Positions 34,343 through 47,900 of a DNA stretch of 64,000 nt are shown piece by piece. Source of the stretch: Membranipora membranacea (taxonomy: Eukaryota > Bryozoa > Gymnolaemata > Cheilostomatida > Membraniporidae); the NCBI GenBank assembly GCA_914767715.1, contig OU612065.1, forward strand, positions 24,554,001-24,618,000. The letters run 5' to 3'. Position 1 is the stretch's first letter. Every line of letters begins with the position of its first letter. Both the position numbers and the translations under genes were made by a program. The notes beneath the pieces are model-generated. The model did no database searches. It was not told where the DNA came from and saw only the letters and a program-made list of their open reading frames with translations.

Positions 34343-37300
34343 ATGTGTGAAGCAAAGTATAAAGACTCCAGACAGATCAGGCACAATCCTGAGTTCCCTC
34401 AAGTGGTGCTCGCTGGAAACCCTGCTCCAAGACGCAGAACTAATAAATCCAATAACTACATGGGTTTTTGGTGGACTAGCTGTCTCACTGTGCTTGGCAC
34501 CGCCATCATGGTGGCATGGATTCCTAACTTGCTGTCTCCTGGGCCTCCAAAAGGCAACGTTGACGGATATTTTGCTCCTCAACTTAAAAAAGTGGCTGAA
34601 ATTTTCAGGTAGGTTGCTATTAGTTATGTGTTGATTCCAGGTCCATCAAAATACTTTCCGTGAGCCTATGCCATACTGATAATGTTACATAGGCATTGGC
34701 ATCCAAGCATTGATTTCACGTTTTTGGTTGGTTGTGCTGGGAGTGAGCTAATCTCGTTTTTAGGTTATTATTGTCTGCCTATTATCAGATATCAATCTAG
34801 CTGATCTATTGTGTTAGTCATTACCACAAAGTATTATCATATCCTGTTCCACCCACTACATTTGGTAGATAACTCTGGTCATGTATTTATATCAATACTG
34901 CAGGTTGCACCTTCTATCTGAGGAAGAAAAGGGGGCCGCACTCTCAATCTTCAAAGATGGCGAGTTGGTAGTCGACATGTGGGGAGGTTATGCGGATATA
35001 GAAGCTTGGCAGCCATGGAAACAGTCTACTGTTGCTAACACCTTTTCGCTATACAATGTGGCTGTGTCTCTATCACTCGGTCTACTCTACGAAAGGTCAG
35101 CAAAATACAGATCAGTACATTTTTTTACTTGGTCTTTGTTTTTATTCTTTAAAATATATGATGTTACCTGCTCTGTAACATTTTTGTGTAAACATACACT
35201 GTAGAAATATTACTCTATCCAAGGATGAAAAACGCTGGTGAAATAGAAGTTACCTGTACATAATTTGATTCAAGTATTCACACTGGTGTTTTACCAATAA
35301 CTGGAGGGCCACTTGGTCCAACAGCTTAGAACTTTTACTTTCAAACTTGTTTGTTTGGTTCCATGACTAATATGACTCACTGTACAACAAATGGGTTAGA
35401 GTGTTGATTAACATTCTATACACATCTATGCACAGTTACTATAGGATACTGTATTAGTTTTTCTCATCAAGTGGAGGCTATGACCATTTGATCAGCCTTT
35501 TGTGGCACAACTGATTGCTTCAAATATTACAGTTAACACAACTGTCATATCATTTTGTTCCTGGTGAGGATGCTCATCCTAGATTCAAGATTGACTTCCT
35601 TTCCATGCTGCAGTTCATTGAGCAGTTGATACGAAAATGAAACTGCTTGCTACCGGTGTCATGACCTTTCCCTGCATGTGCTTTTGAGCATCACACATTT
35701 GAAATGCCTGTCAAGTTGTCAAGTGGCTCAAATCACAAACAAGATGCGGCAAGGTGATGTAATAATATCTCAATTGTTTGTGTTGTAGGCAGCTTATAGA
35801 TTACGATAAGCCGGTGGCCTTTTACTGGCCTGAATTTGCTCAGGCCTTCAAAGAGAAAGTGACAGTTAGAGAGCTACTAGCTGAGCAGGTAGGATAGAAA
35901 ATGTGACAGCTAGGACTGAAAATGTGACAGCTGTGTAAATATTTATGAGCTTCATACTTGGGTGATTGTAAATATGGGACTGAGCAACGTTATTATTATA
36001 TTAGACTAGAGTACTGATGAGGTGCCTTGATTTATCAATAATTGACCAATTTTATTGGGATGTTACTAAGTATATCCTAGATGTTTGTATATTGTCTAGG
36101 CTGGCGAGTGCAAACTCTCAAAACCACACCTGAACCAGCAAAGCCTAAGCTGTGGCTACACACGCCATATTTTTCATAGCTATCCTATGCATCTGGCCGT
36201 ACTCAGTGCCCCAATCCTATGGAACATACGGCTTGTGTAGCAACAGCTAAACCGGCTAAACCATACCTGTTGCTGGATTCGTCGTCATTCTTGTTCAGTG
36301 AAAAAAAAAGCTATGTCATGTTCGCAGCATTATACAATATAGCTTACATTATAATCCTTATCATAGCCTCATTGACATTTGGTAAGTACTTTTATCTATG
36401 TTCTATTTTGGTTGCAGGCTGGTTTAATGAGATTAAATAGATCGATATCACTCTATAACATGACGGATAATGACCATCTCAGCTCCAACCTGGCCTTTCA
36501 GAGTACATCACCTCAGGGTTTGTGTTCATGCTTCTTAATTTGACCCACCTTTTATCCCGACTACATTTTACACACAATTATATCTGATAGTAAAAAGTAC
36601 AACAGTATATTATGTAGACTACAGCTGCAAAACTACTTGAAGGTTTCTATGTGGCTGCAGCAAATGTGTTTATTTGAATATTCCTTGAATCTATTTCTGA
36701 TAATATGCACACAATAGTGCAAAACGTAGTTGGTTTATTTGAGCTTGATTGAGGTCATTGACATCTATATATATATATATATATATATAATGCCTAGTAG
36801 TATACTAGAATTCAGCCCTCATAACATACCATAAAGAAAATGTGTTTTCTTAGAACCCCATTTCTTACCGGTTCACTGTTAATCATAAATTGTGTGCTAT
36901 ATATGTTAGAGCAGATTTGTTTGTCAGAGTTACAAATAAATACTTTGATCCTATGGGTAACTGGGAGGAAATGGTAGAATTACATCTATATTGGTCATCG
37001 CCACCTCCCTGTTTCATGCTACCATTGGATTTTCCCACAGTCTTCTTAATCAAAGTCCAATGTCAAGAGGCCTCAAACTAGTCCATACGTAGCCGTACAA
37101 ACCGATAATTGCATCAATAGCAGAAACGCTTGGCGATCATTATTACATTTTTGTAGAGCTTTCTCGCGATTACTTCTGTACTTTTCTCACCTTCAGGTTA
37201 TTTTGCTATGGATGGTGATCAGGCGGTGCTAGAACTGTATGCTGATCAGCTTGTCCGCCTCACGGACCCACAACACCGGTCTCTTAAGCAATTCTTTGAG

Positions 37301-40228
37301 GAAGAGTTTGCTAACAAGTCAAGTAAGTTGATCAAGCATGAGGAAATGCAATATGATAAATAAATTCAAATTGTTGTAACACAATGATGACACCATTGCA
37401 CCATCACATTCCGTTTCTCATGTACACATTCGTGCTGGTTGCCAACACAGAGTAAGGATATATCCTTACTCTGTGTTGCCAACAAACAAAAGACAATAAC
37501 AGTAATATGGGTCAACCATAGACTTCATAAGTACACAGAGTAAGGATCCTTACTCTGTGATAAGTAGGCTATGGGGTCAACAGCTTATAGTGCTACCAAA
37601 CTTTTCCTGGTTTGTGCAACTAATTATATAATGAAACTGGTTGCTTGAAGAATTAAAAAAATTTATCATTACTCAATCAACTAGCTTATAGACACAATGA
37701 TAAAACAGGACTGACAAGAAAAATTTCAGGCAAACGAAGCTCAACTGCTACTATGACCACTAAAGTTACCTTTAAAACAGGTATATTATTATATTCATGT
37801 GGGAGAAATTTGTCATCATTATATCCACCATGAATTTGTGTTCACAGTCATTAATCACCCATTTCTGTTGTTAGAGATACTTGGCCTACTTTTACTTGAT
37901 TCATTACCATGGTTATTTATGATGGGGGAATTATTTCTGTCATTAGGAAGTAGAGATCTCATCATTTCCTTCCAGTTTTCGCCTTTGATCATTTTGAAAG
38001 GTCAAACTCGGGTCTACAGACTTGTCATGTACAAGATTTTCACCAATTTTATGTAACTTAAATTTCATAACATTCCAATACATGTGTGTTCCTGTTTTGA
38101 TTACAGATTTAGATTTTTATGTTGGATTACCGCAGACAGAGCAGCACCGGGCTGCCAGGGTAAGAGGTCACGGGTTCTCTGTGGTGTTTGAGATCCTGTT
38201 TGCTCCTATAGAGCTTCTGTCCACATTAGTCGCCTACACAAAGTCAACAACATTCACTGAAATAAATTCTGTAAGTACTTTAAAGTTTTCTCCAAAATCT
38301 CCAAACAAAATGGGAAACCAACCAGACTTGGCAGAGATGAATCGATTGTTATGTAATGTGCTTTAATCTCTTGCATATGAATGCCCAGTAAAAGTTTGGG
38401 GGAAGAAATAGCTTCCCTCTCTACCTATAAGATCACTCCGGGAAATCAACTTCACTGAAATGAAACATTCAGGATTTCAGACAACACGCCATGACATTGG
38501 CTGAACTTCAGTTTCCTGACATATTCACTATGGTTCCATGTGTAGATTTTGTGGTTCACTCCAATTTCGAATGGTTAGAATCCAGTGGATTCTAACTATT
38601 CCCATGATGGGAAAAACATGAAAAGAATCTGCCGTGTAAACCCTTTGAAGGTATTGTGTCCAAGCACCAATTAGGAAATAGGTCGAATAAACACGGTATG
38701 GATATTCGCGTCCAAAAAGTCATTCGTCAGAATCGGAATTTGACTTTAATGCCGTTTCTATGGGGCGATTAATCCCGAAATCCTTACAAAATCGACACAT
38801 GGAACCATAGTGATTGTGCTGTTATGCAACCAAAAAAGTTAACAACAGTGATGCAAAATTCATATTAAGTTTACATCATCAACATGCAAGCTTGCAAACT
38901 ATGGATTTTGCATGATTTTTCAGGTAGTTACTTGTGTTTTGGTCCCGCTCTACTGTATGCTAACAAGGTTCTGTCCTAGGTTTTAGCATTTTACACAAAG
39001 CCAATGTTTGCTTTATTGAGTTGACATTGTTAAATTAAAATCCTTATATTTCTGCAAGTCATCACCTTTCGATTTATTTAGCTGTTGCCACATGTATAAC
39101 AGCTAAGTACTTTAGAATTTAGACAAATTACATCCAAACAATCAACCTTTCAAAAGCTAAACATCAAAACCACTTGATCATAAATTGCAACATGTCACAA
39201 CAGCTCTTGTCATTTTTTGATTTGGGTAATGTCAAACTTTACATTGACTTCTCATGATGAATATTCTCTTTCGTTGCAGGTGACAAGGTTAAATGATCCA
39301 GGTATCCGATCCACATCCGTAGGATCAGTGAGCGGTTTCTCTTCAGCTCGAGCCTTGGCGCAACTATACAATGATGCTCTCCTCTTGGGGCAAAATAACA
39401 AATCTACCTCTATATCGAAAGAAACATGGACTAAAATATCTCAACCAGTCACAAAGCTGGACAGTAACAATTTTGCAGTACAACTAGGACTTATTAGCAA
39501 TTGGACGAAATCCGCAGCTGGACAAGTGCGCACATCTCCCAAGGTCGGATATTAATATAACTCCTAGTTTTATCAGTTAATTTATTTGCCTAAACTGATA
39601 AGCCGGTATTGTTGGTAGGCTCCCAACACTGTTTAATTTTATCTCATGGATTGCTGGTGGTGAATTCACAGGTAATTAAACATTATTTGGAACTGCAATG
39701 TATAACAATTATTAATGTTGGCAATATAACACATCAATTATCAAATATATAAGAGGTACTATAATGTTGTGAATAATGAGTGTGAGCAATTTGAGTATGC
39801 AATTTATATATGGCCCCTGATCATAAAACTTGATTAGAACTTATTAGAAAGTTCAGTGTTGTTTATTGGGTCAATGGGATAGGCCGGATCAGCCCTCTGA
39901 GCTGAGGCTTGGATGAATATTGTCGTATGACCGTTATGAGGAATAATTGAGTAGGGATGAGCAAGAATTTCAAACCAGCGCAAAGCTTGTCAACTAACAG
40001 TATTGTGTATTTTCAACCCTGAGCCAGCAACAAGAAATCAGATATGTCTCTTTATCATTACAGGGTACTCTGCTTGTTGGCTACTCCGGATTTGGAGGTC
40101 AATATGCCTACGTGGACAGGGAGAGAAATATAAGTATAGCTTATCTCACAAACTATAACAGTATATACAGATCTGCTCTGGATCCAAGATTCAAATCGTT
40201 ATTACGAGCATTGTATGACAGCATCTAA
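34343..40228 (+). CDS. Beta-lactamase-domain (serine hydrolase-like) membrane protein
   Basis: Eight exons: 34,343-34,608, 34,904-35,095, 35,789-35,888, 36,854-37,010 (tentative), 37,197-37,322, 38,107-38,270, 39,280-39,543 and 40,064-40,228. Phases match throughout, giving 477 aa. Residues about 41-65 (F-W-W-T-S-C-L-T-V-L-G-T-A-I-M-V-A-W) form one membrane anchor. The rest fits the class C beta-lactamase/esterase fold: F-K-D-G-E-L-V-V-D-M-W-G-G-Y-A, D-K-P-V-A-F-Y-W-P-E-F-A-Q, D-F-Y-V-G-L-P and G-T-L-L-V-G-Y-S-G-F-G-G. These are typical of the animal 'beta-lactamase domain-containing protein 2' group. The catalytic S-x-x-K is S-L-Y-N here, and S-H-Q is A-E-Q, so it is probably not an active hydrolase. 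The fourth exon is the weak point: its acceptor is good, its donor (T|GTTTCA) is poor, and it is kept because both phases fit and it supplies the Y-F-D and P-P-P positions expected there. Confidence 0.8.
36149..36251. mobile_element. Small inverted-repeat element in intron
   Basis: 'agctgtggctacacacgcc' at the left and 'ggcttgtgtagcaacagct' at the right are inverted with a few mismatches, around a spacer of about 60 bases. It is non-coding. Confidence 0.5.
36762..36790. repeat. (TA)n microsatellite
   Basis: About 14 TA units in an intron of the beta-lactamase-domain gene. Confidence 0.9.
37443..37478. repeat. 36-bp perfect palindrome
   Basis: 'caacacagagtaaggata' followed directly by its inverse. 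A related perfect 26-base palindrome lies 55 bases further on (37,534-37,559) with the same outer half 'cacagagtaagga'. Both are in one intron. Confidence 0.85.
37534..37559. repeat. 26-bp perfect palindrome
   Basis: 'cacagagtaagga' followed by its inverse. It shares its half-site with the palindrome at 37,443-37,478. Confidence 0.85.
38526..38812. mobile_element. MITE-like element with 25-bp TIRs
   Basis: 'cactatggttccatgtgtag' opens it and the inverse ('cacatggaaccatagtg') closes it, 287 bases in all. ATT flanks both ends and may be a 3-base target duplication. Inside is a further perfect hairpin ('ttagaatcca' / 'tggattctaa'). It lies in the intron between exons 6 and 7 of the beta-lactamase-domain gene (counting the tentative exon). 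Confidence 0.75.
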
Positions 40229-41360
40229 CGGTGACATGGAAAACTTTGACAGCTTTTTTGTAACATTTTGTAAAACTTTGTAGAATTATCTTCTCATCTA
40301 TAAAAAAGTGAGAGTATAACTCCTAATTTATATGCTTGCTTCATTACATCAATTGCTTTGCCTGAAAATGGCTACTTTACTACCCTCCCTCTCTCCTCAA
40401 TGACATTCTCAGAATTGATGATAGAATTTAAACAAGTGTGCTAGTCTCAAAAGAGCTTATTGCTCCTAAGAACACTTAAGATAGCATTCTGCGCAAACTA
40501 TATTATCATTCTTGAAGTCTCACTTTTTTCATCAACAGCAAAATGAATCTATCTTTTTTGATCTTTCAACGTCCAGGGCAAGAGAATAATATCTGATCAT
40601 CATTATCCTAATTTGAGAACTTTTTTTGTTACTTTATTATTCCATATTCATAGTCAGGCACACTTTTTCAGACATTTTTCCTGCCATTTCTCGCATGAAA
40701 ATCAAATCTTGTAACAGGCTTTTATAATACAGCCTCGATAAAAGACAAATTGATTGATCCTGTATCCAGCTTTTCGGATCTCTTATTGCGCATAGATTTA
40801 TTTAAGCTTTGTACCAGTGATGTTTGACTTAAGTCATCAATAATAGCAATAATGAATTAAAACCTCACAAACTGGATTGGTTTTGTGCAAGGAGTCGGGG
40901 GGGGGGGGGAGTGACTTATATATTGTTGTGTGACAAATGTATTATCTCGTACATTTTAAATCTGTGATTAAGAGAATCTTGCATGGTTATTGAAATTGCA
41001 ATACCGATAAGCCCTCAAAATTTGTGCAAATGTGTCCCGAATTGCTTGTAGCTGTTCTCACAGTTAAAATAATTAGTAATCTAGTTTGCAGTACTTGACA
41101 AACTGAATTCACCACTGGTGTACTTGACAGTAAGAGGAACTGTCCAACAGGTTGTAGTCGGATATACATACTCCATTAATCTGCTCTATAGATTTTGATA
41201 TCCAGATACAGCCAAGCATTTATGGGGTTATAAGCTCGGTGAAAGGAAGTTCATTCAATATTCATACTTTCTAAAAAAATATTTTGCAATAAACAGCAGT
41301 AATGATAACTGCACACACTTTATCATCCATAGTTCACACCACAATTCGACAATATAGAGA

Positions 41361-41400
<40 letters not shown>

Positions 41401-41943
41401 AGTTTTATTCAACTTGTAGCCTGGTCGCGTCTTGAGAAACCAAAGATATCAGTAAGTCCATATATTATTGTAATAATTTTCCTAAAAAAATAAAGCAATA
41501 ACTGCATAGTTCAGGAGGCCAATGGTAAGTTTTCACAATTTTCACAATATCAGTATTGCAGATTAAAATGCATAGCCATGTTTTGACTGTGTTCGGTCGC
41601 ATTTATAGAATGAGAGGTCGACAAGATCTCTGTCGACCAAGTTGAACATAAAGAATAAAAGAGATCAAAAAACATGTGACAGTAAATAAGGGGATTCAAA
41701 AAATGAATTATGATGCGGAGTGTTAACAATCTGGAACTGGCATTCTCATGTTGTTTGGCACTTTCAACAATAACCTGCTTTGATCGCTGCAAAATTTCAT
41801 TTCAAAAGACTAAAAATTACATTTTTTGGAAATGCTCCATAAATGAGCAAGGCAGTAACAAGCCTTTCTTGCTTGACCAGCAATTTTCTCCTCTCTTACA
41901 TTTATACAAATTTTTTACCCAAAGCTAAATTTTCACACCTTCA
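40229..41943. other. Convergent intergenic region
   Basis: It lies between the 3' ends of two genes. It holds a run of about 10 G at 40,899, a (TA)n tract at 41,371-41,397, a possible plus-strand AATAAA at 41,288 for the left gene and a minus-strand AATAAA (41,404-41,409) for the right gene. Confidence 0.5.
41404..41409 (-). terminator. Poly(A) signal candidate, proprotein convertase
   Basis: AATAAA on the minus strand about 535 bases past the stop codon, the first one found downstream. Confidence 0.35.
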
Positions 41944-44900
41944 TTAATCCGAATCATCATCGAACAAATGGCTTGATCCATTTCTATTATATCCATGAGG
42001 CTTTTTACTTCCGTAACCATCGGAAGCAAAGAGTGTATCGGTATCTTTATCAGTCAATGACGAGTATTCGACTGATCCATTGCCATCAACCAACATCGAA
42101 GAGCCAGATGACTGCCAAACACATCGACCGTGACTGCGATATTGCAGGGAAAGGAAAGTGACCAGATATAAGACTATAGCTCCTAGAATAGCTATTACAA
42201 CCACTGTTATAAACCTTGTGCCATGAACCTCGGCCTTGCGCTCAGACTTGGTAGTTGTCAGTTCTATTTCATTGAGATTATCGCATTTAGGTTGCCCTGC
42301 AAGTGAAAAACAGAGCTATGAGTAGCATGGCACAGAGATGTGTTCTGCTGTGAATTGCAGTTGAATAAAACACAAGTATTGGTTGAAATAGGAAATAAGC
42401 TGAGTGCAGCTTCAAATTTAATAAAACTTATGAAAACTGTATACAAATATTCATTTAGAACATTGCACTTCCTTTTTATGGAAGCAAAGCCAATTTCCTC
42501 AAATCAAAAAGGTATCTTTCTGCTCTCACATCAGTTAATATAGAGATTGAACTGAATTCACAAGGTCATCGATGTAAAAGGAAATCAGTCTGGAGGACAA
42601 GAGTGACAGTAAATTGTCCCTCTTGAAAGCTTCAAGCCACACCAACAACAAGCCGAGGATTACACGCCGCACCTATCCTCCATCTTGCGTCGGGCCGTGC
42701 AAGAGACAGCACCAAAATTCTCTCACCTCTAAACTCTATCAACTTCTATCAGACTATCATCCTACCTGATACAGAACAGTCACAGCATACTCCGTTATCG
42801 AGTTCATCCTTAGCACAGCACAATACACACTGTCCCTTATTCTGTGAGTGAGGGGGATTCGCGTTGTCCAAGTTTAGTTTCTGCTCCTTCTCCACTGCAT
42901 AAACCTCACGGCCTTTCCGACATGACAGGCACTCCAACTCAGTAGGGCCCGCACAGCTGTCACAATCAGGGTTACAACTGAGACATTCCTGCAAGCAACA
43001 GCATCATTTTAAGATCTACTATATTCTAGTTTGAGCCCCCAAACTCTTGTGCCCCACTCGACACCCCTCTGGTGCCTGAACTCTTCTGCAAATGTGGTCT
43101 CAATTTATTCAGATGGTCTTCAGTAGAAACAAGTGGCTTAGATGGTGGTTATATATTTCACTTAGCCTAACTTAGACACAATATTGATATACACCTGATG
43201 GTCTATAGCGTATACAAGACATCTTCGTAGCAAGATTGCAATATTATGTGATGGTGGTTTACAATAACATTTTTAGACTTAATGAGACCTATTTTCTTGA
43301 TGTGTTTGAGTGGATGGGATAAATTTACAGGCCCTTCTGATTTACAGTATGGGGCCACTCAATATCTTTGAATAATTTTGTTGAAACTATTAGAGATCCC
43401 AAAGTATCGCTCATACTTGAGCTATCTAACACATTCCTTACATTAGCTGTGGAGTTGTAGTACTGATTCTTATAACATTCAGGTGATACGACACACTGTC
43501 CGTTCCATAGAATATGCTTCTCATCACAAGATTCACACATTGCCGAACCTAATGCTGCAACAGAGAGAACAATACATGTAGGAATTCTTGTTATCAACAT
43601 TGATCAAATTCATAGATTTCAATATATTAATATATAATATATCATATACAGAGTTTTTTACACTTGAAAAATAGCCAGCAACCTACTGTACTTACATAAA
43701 TGTTGTATATCTAACTTATTGGGGGTTAACCAGGAAATGGCGTATTAGCCATCCCCTCCTATAGGTGAACCCCCAGCTATCTTGTTAATCATTGAGGTAA
43801 GAAAACAATAATATATATATTTTGTTAACAACTAGAGCAGGATAAACCTTGACTTCCCAATTTCAAGGGAATTGAAGCAAAACACTTCCCAATGATATTC
43901 ACAGATGGTTGAACAGGACTTGTAAATGGATGCTATATAATGTAATCTCTCTAGGGTGTCAAAATCTATTTAGGTAGGGCACACAATTACCTCCACATGT
44001 CAGACAGGTGCTATGACATATGTGACAGTTGTAGCTGACAACCTGTCCTTCCATGTCAGTCTCTTCTAGGCTGAAATAACCAGCTTCACATTCTGCCAAA
44101 CATTGCTTATCTACAAAAAAAAAGCTTCTAGAGTTAGAATTTGAACATTGAAATCAATTCATGGGAAGCAGATGACAAGGTCGGATTAAGACTCCCTGCT
44201 TCTCTGGGACCAATACAATTTAATAAGGTAATCCCGAGAGGAGAGATGGCCTGTGATATGTCTGTTCATGGAAACTTCATCAGTCCGGTATTGAATGCAC
44301 AAGAGTCTGCGTCAAAGGCACGAAGCTTCAAGACTGTCTTTCATGTGTTCATTTAGGATCAGAGTATATCCGCCCAAGATACCGACTCCGACAAAGAGTA
44401 CAGGTTAGACAGGTTATGTTATAGTCAGGCAGACTAATGATGAAGTTCTCTGCATAATGATGTGACCATGAATAGGAAGTGCTTGTTTCTTGTATTGCAC
44501 ATCCTGTCTATAGTGACATCATAACGCAGATAAGGTGAGTTACCTTCCCTTATGGGAGGCACTCTTTCCACCATCAATAATTCATACCAAGTAGAGCATT
44601 GAATCATTTTACCATGCACCACTTTATCATAACTAACTGCCGGACATAACATGCATTGGTATTTGGGTGGTCTTTAAATACAGAAAAGTAAAAAAAGAAC
44701 AATCACCGTCATCCGAAATAAAAGCTTACTGTGACTGAGGCGACTATTTATAGGACAGCTAGTACAGTCATGATCTCGGGGGCCAGAGCATGTAGAGCAG
44801 TCCTTATAACAGTCGGCACATGTCAGATTCTTATCTTCTTTTATTTCCTCATCGAGATTTTCTATCTTCAGATACTGACTGCAATAATCAGATATTAGAA

Positions 44901-47900
44901 TACACTGATAATTATTGAAGTTTATTCATGTAGGCTTTATGATACAGTTGCATTGTTTTAGCGCCAAATATGCACAAGTAGTAAACTGAGTGACAAATTG
45001 CTAAGCTTTGAAATACTGCCTTGAGATCTCAATACATATATAACATGAGTCATCGTCATTAGACAGGTTGTGAACTGGTACAGGAAACAATACATGAAAA
45101 CGAAAACGAAAACGATACAAACACTAATCAGTTACAGAAAAATATTACGATTCATGTTTAGAATGGTGTGACAACTTCCATTTGTCCGGAAAAATTGAAA
45201 GAACTTTGATAAAATCTTGTCTTATCTACTTTTGTAAGGGTGCAATCACAATAATATTACCAAACTGACCAATATCATGAAAATTTTATGGCGCTCATTG
45301 TCACAGATAACTTACTGATCCGGACATATGGGTTTGCATTTTCCATTATCCATTTTCCCGCTATCAGCACACTGAGTACAGTTTCCAGTTCCCGGTCCAG
45401 TGCATTGCGTGCATAGCCAGTGACAATGCTGACATGACCTGTGACCGTCATGTTCATCTATATGTGGATACAATCCAGCGGGACATTCTGTCATACACTC
45501 TCCGTCGCGTAAGTAGCTAAATATAGAGCAAACCAGAAAATATTAAAGAAAATGCATTCTACTCAGTTTCTGAATATATAGGGCAGCTGTTAGAATAATA
45601 TCAAAAGTATCTAAGAGAATCGTTAAAGTCAAACAAATCTTTGATGATCAGCATTAAGTCTGGCGAACTTATTAACAAACATATGAGCCTAGCATACCTT
45701 ACCGCTTGGTGCGATTGTCTCTGTAGAGAATGCTAATAATGACACCATAAAGTGAATTATAATTATTGAGAAGGGCAACCTTTTAATAACTTCATCTCAA
45801 AAAATGAATCTTTAGAGAATGAAGAGTTCTGCATATCACAGCACTTGAAAAAAATATACCTATGGTAGACAATATCGCAGTTCCACAACATCACATATTC
45901 ACAGTTCAAGTGCATAACCGTCCAACTAGGCTGCAGTTGATGATGAAATTCCACTACCATCAACCAAGGCAGAGTTATTAAATAAATTTGCTAAGCTTAC
46001 CGATCTTGCTTGCATGAAGTACAGCCTCCAGGGCTAGCATCGTGACAGGAGTAACATGAGCTGTCACAAGGCTTACAGTCACTGACACCTAGATCTCTAA
46101 ACTGACCAATAGGACAGGTGGTGTTCATCACACACTTGTGAGCAGCTGACAGTTTGTAGCTGTCAGGACATGTCATACAGTTGTTATCTTGTTCATCATT
46201 GCAGGTGGCGCAGCTATCGTGACAGCTGAAATTAAATAACCAACAGGTCCACATATTAAAAGCTTGCAAAGTTAAGTAATAAATGGTTTATAGGTTTCCA
46301 CAGTCAGAAATCTTAAATCAAAACAATTTAGCTCCAGGGACTTACAGGGAGTTACACCAAAATGCACATACCCTGCGCTGCGTATACAATATATAAATAA
46401 AAATACACAACTGGTTGTGCAACACTTACTCGATACATTTCTTGATTCCGCCGTCACGTCCAATTTTTCTTTCGAATGTAGGGCTGGGACAATCATCCAA
46501 GCATTTCCCCTGGTACAGCTTGAAATCTGGATCACATATATTACATGCGTCAGCAGAATCACACTCCGCACAGTTCTTGTCCAAGCATTGAACACACTGG
46601 TGAGACTCCTCATGTCGAAATTGTCTAAAGACAAAGATAACACAACATTATCTACTCAGGTAAGCAGGTAAGCAGGTATTTCTTAAGATTATAATACGTG
46701 AAGGAAGAAGGGCTGTCTGTAGACATTCTTCTCAAGCTTTCTTCAATTGTTCAGTTTCAAGAGGGCGGGGTAGGTGGGAGGGGTTGGACTAAGCATGTCG
46801 ACTCTCGCTTTGAACTGTCAAGAAGTGAGAAGATGAGAGTTGTCCCCTCCCAAAACAAGGGCGATCAGGTGTTCCTAAGGGTTTCTATGTTTGTGTTTAT
46901 TTTTCCCATGACGATAGGTTCAATATTTCAGAACAGGGCAAGTTTACACAAACACGATGGATGGAAGACACAATCAGGCGAAATCACAGTTAATCCAAAA
47001 GTCCCACGTTATTACATGTTGCTTAGTTGAACATTAGCGATAAAATTGGTTCCGTGAGAAGTACCAATGAGATCATCATGTGCACAAGAAAAATTGTACA
47101 GAAAGAAAGAAATTAAGAGTGATAGTTGCAGTATACAGTTTAGTCATTATCAGACAGCAGGGGAAAAAACATTGCAGCACATGGAAAAGCCTGATTGCAA
47201 TATAAATAGCAGATGGGCCCTATAGCTGTAGAAAGAGAATGAAAGATTGGTGCTCAAAAATTGAGGATACGCAAACTTGAAATAGCCATGTTGAATGGGT
47301 CTTAATTTATGAAAAAAGTTCACTTGTCTTGGTTGTTGGCTGTATAAGCATCACTTGATATGTATTCTGGTCATATCAGAACGTGACTTAGATGTCACAC
47401 TGGTTGGTGCAGCTTTCTCTATTTTTTTTACAAATTTTTAGAAAGTTTTTATGCCAAGGGGCAGAAGGCTAAAGCCCTAAACAACCATAACGCAGTCCTC
47501 AAAACAAAGGTAACATGTGATAGACAAAAATCAGAGGATAAACTAAAAACAGCTTAGTGTTTCTGAAGGACTGCTGATCATTTCTAGAAAGGAAATAGAT
47601 TAGAGGGAAAACTAAGTATAATTTTGGAACGCTTCAAAATAAATGAGCCAGCAGCAGAATTCAAGGCACAGGTTCACATAACAAGCTATGGAAATGCTTT
47701 TTTTTTAAATCTGTATTAATGTAATATAATATAATAAATGTTTTATTTTGCAGTAGGCCAGAAGGCCTTGAGCAAGTTGGCTCCAACTGCAAGTAGTAAT
47801 ATCAGAGCTTATATACCCTAGGTGAGATAATATAAGCTAGAGATTAGTTTGGCTATTTTGGAGGCAGCTAAATGTTAGCTATCACTAAATGTTAGCTATC

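Noticed and set aside
34331-34582. Minus-strand ORF over the first exon of the beta-lactamase-domain gene
   Set aside because: The plus-strand frame has a membrane segment, a good donor and family continuation. The minus frame has none.
36098-36240. Candidate bridging exon beginning A-G-E-C-K-L
   Set aside because: The A-G start looked like the family's H-Q-A-G, but no acceptable donor in the right phase exists, and the stretch overlaps a small inverted-repeat element.
36290-36372. Candidate exon ending in L-T-F-G before GTAAGT
   Set aside because: No acceptor gives phase 0, and the upstream part is a hydrophobic run unlike the family.
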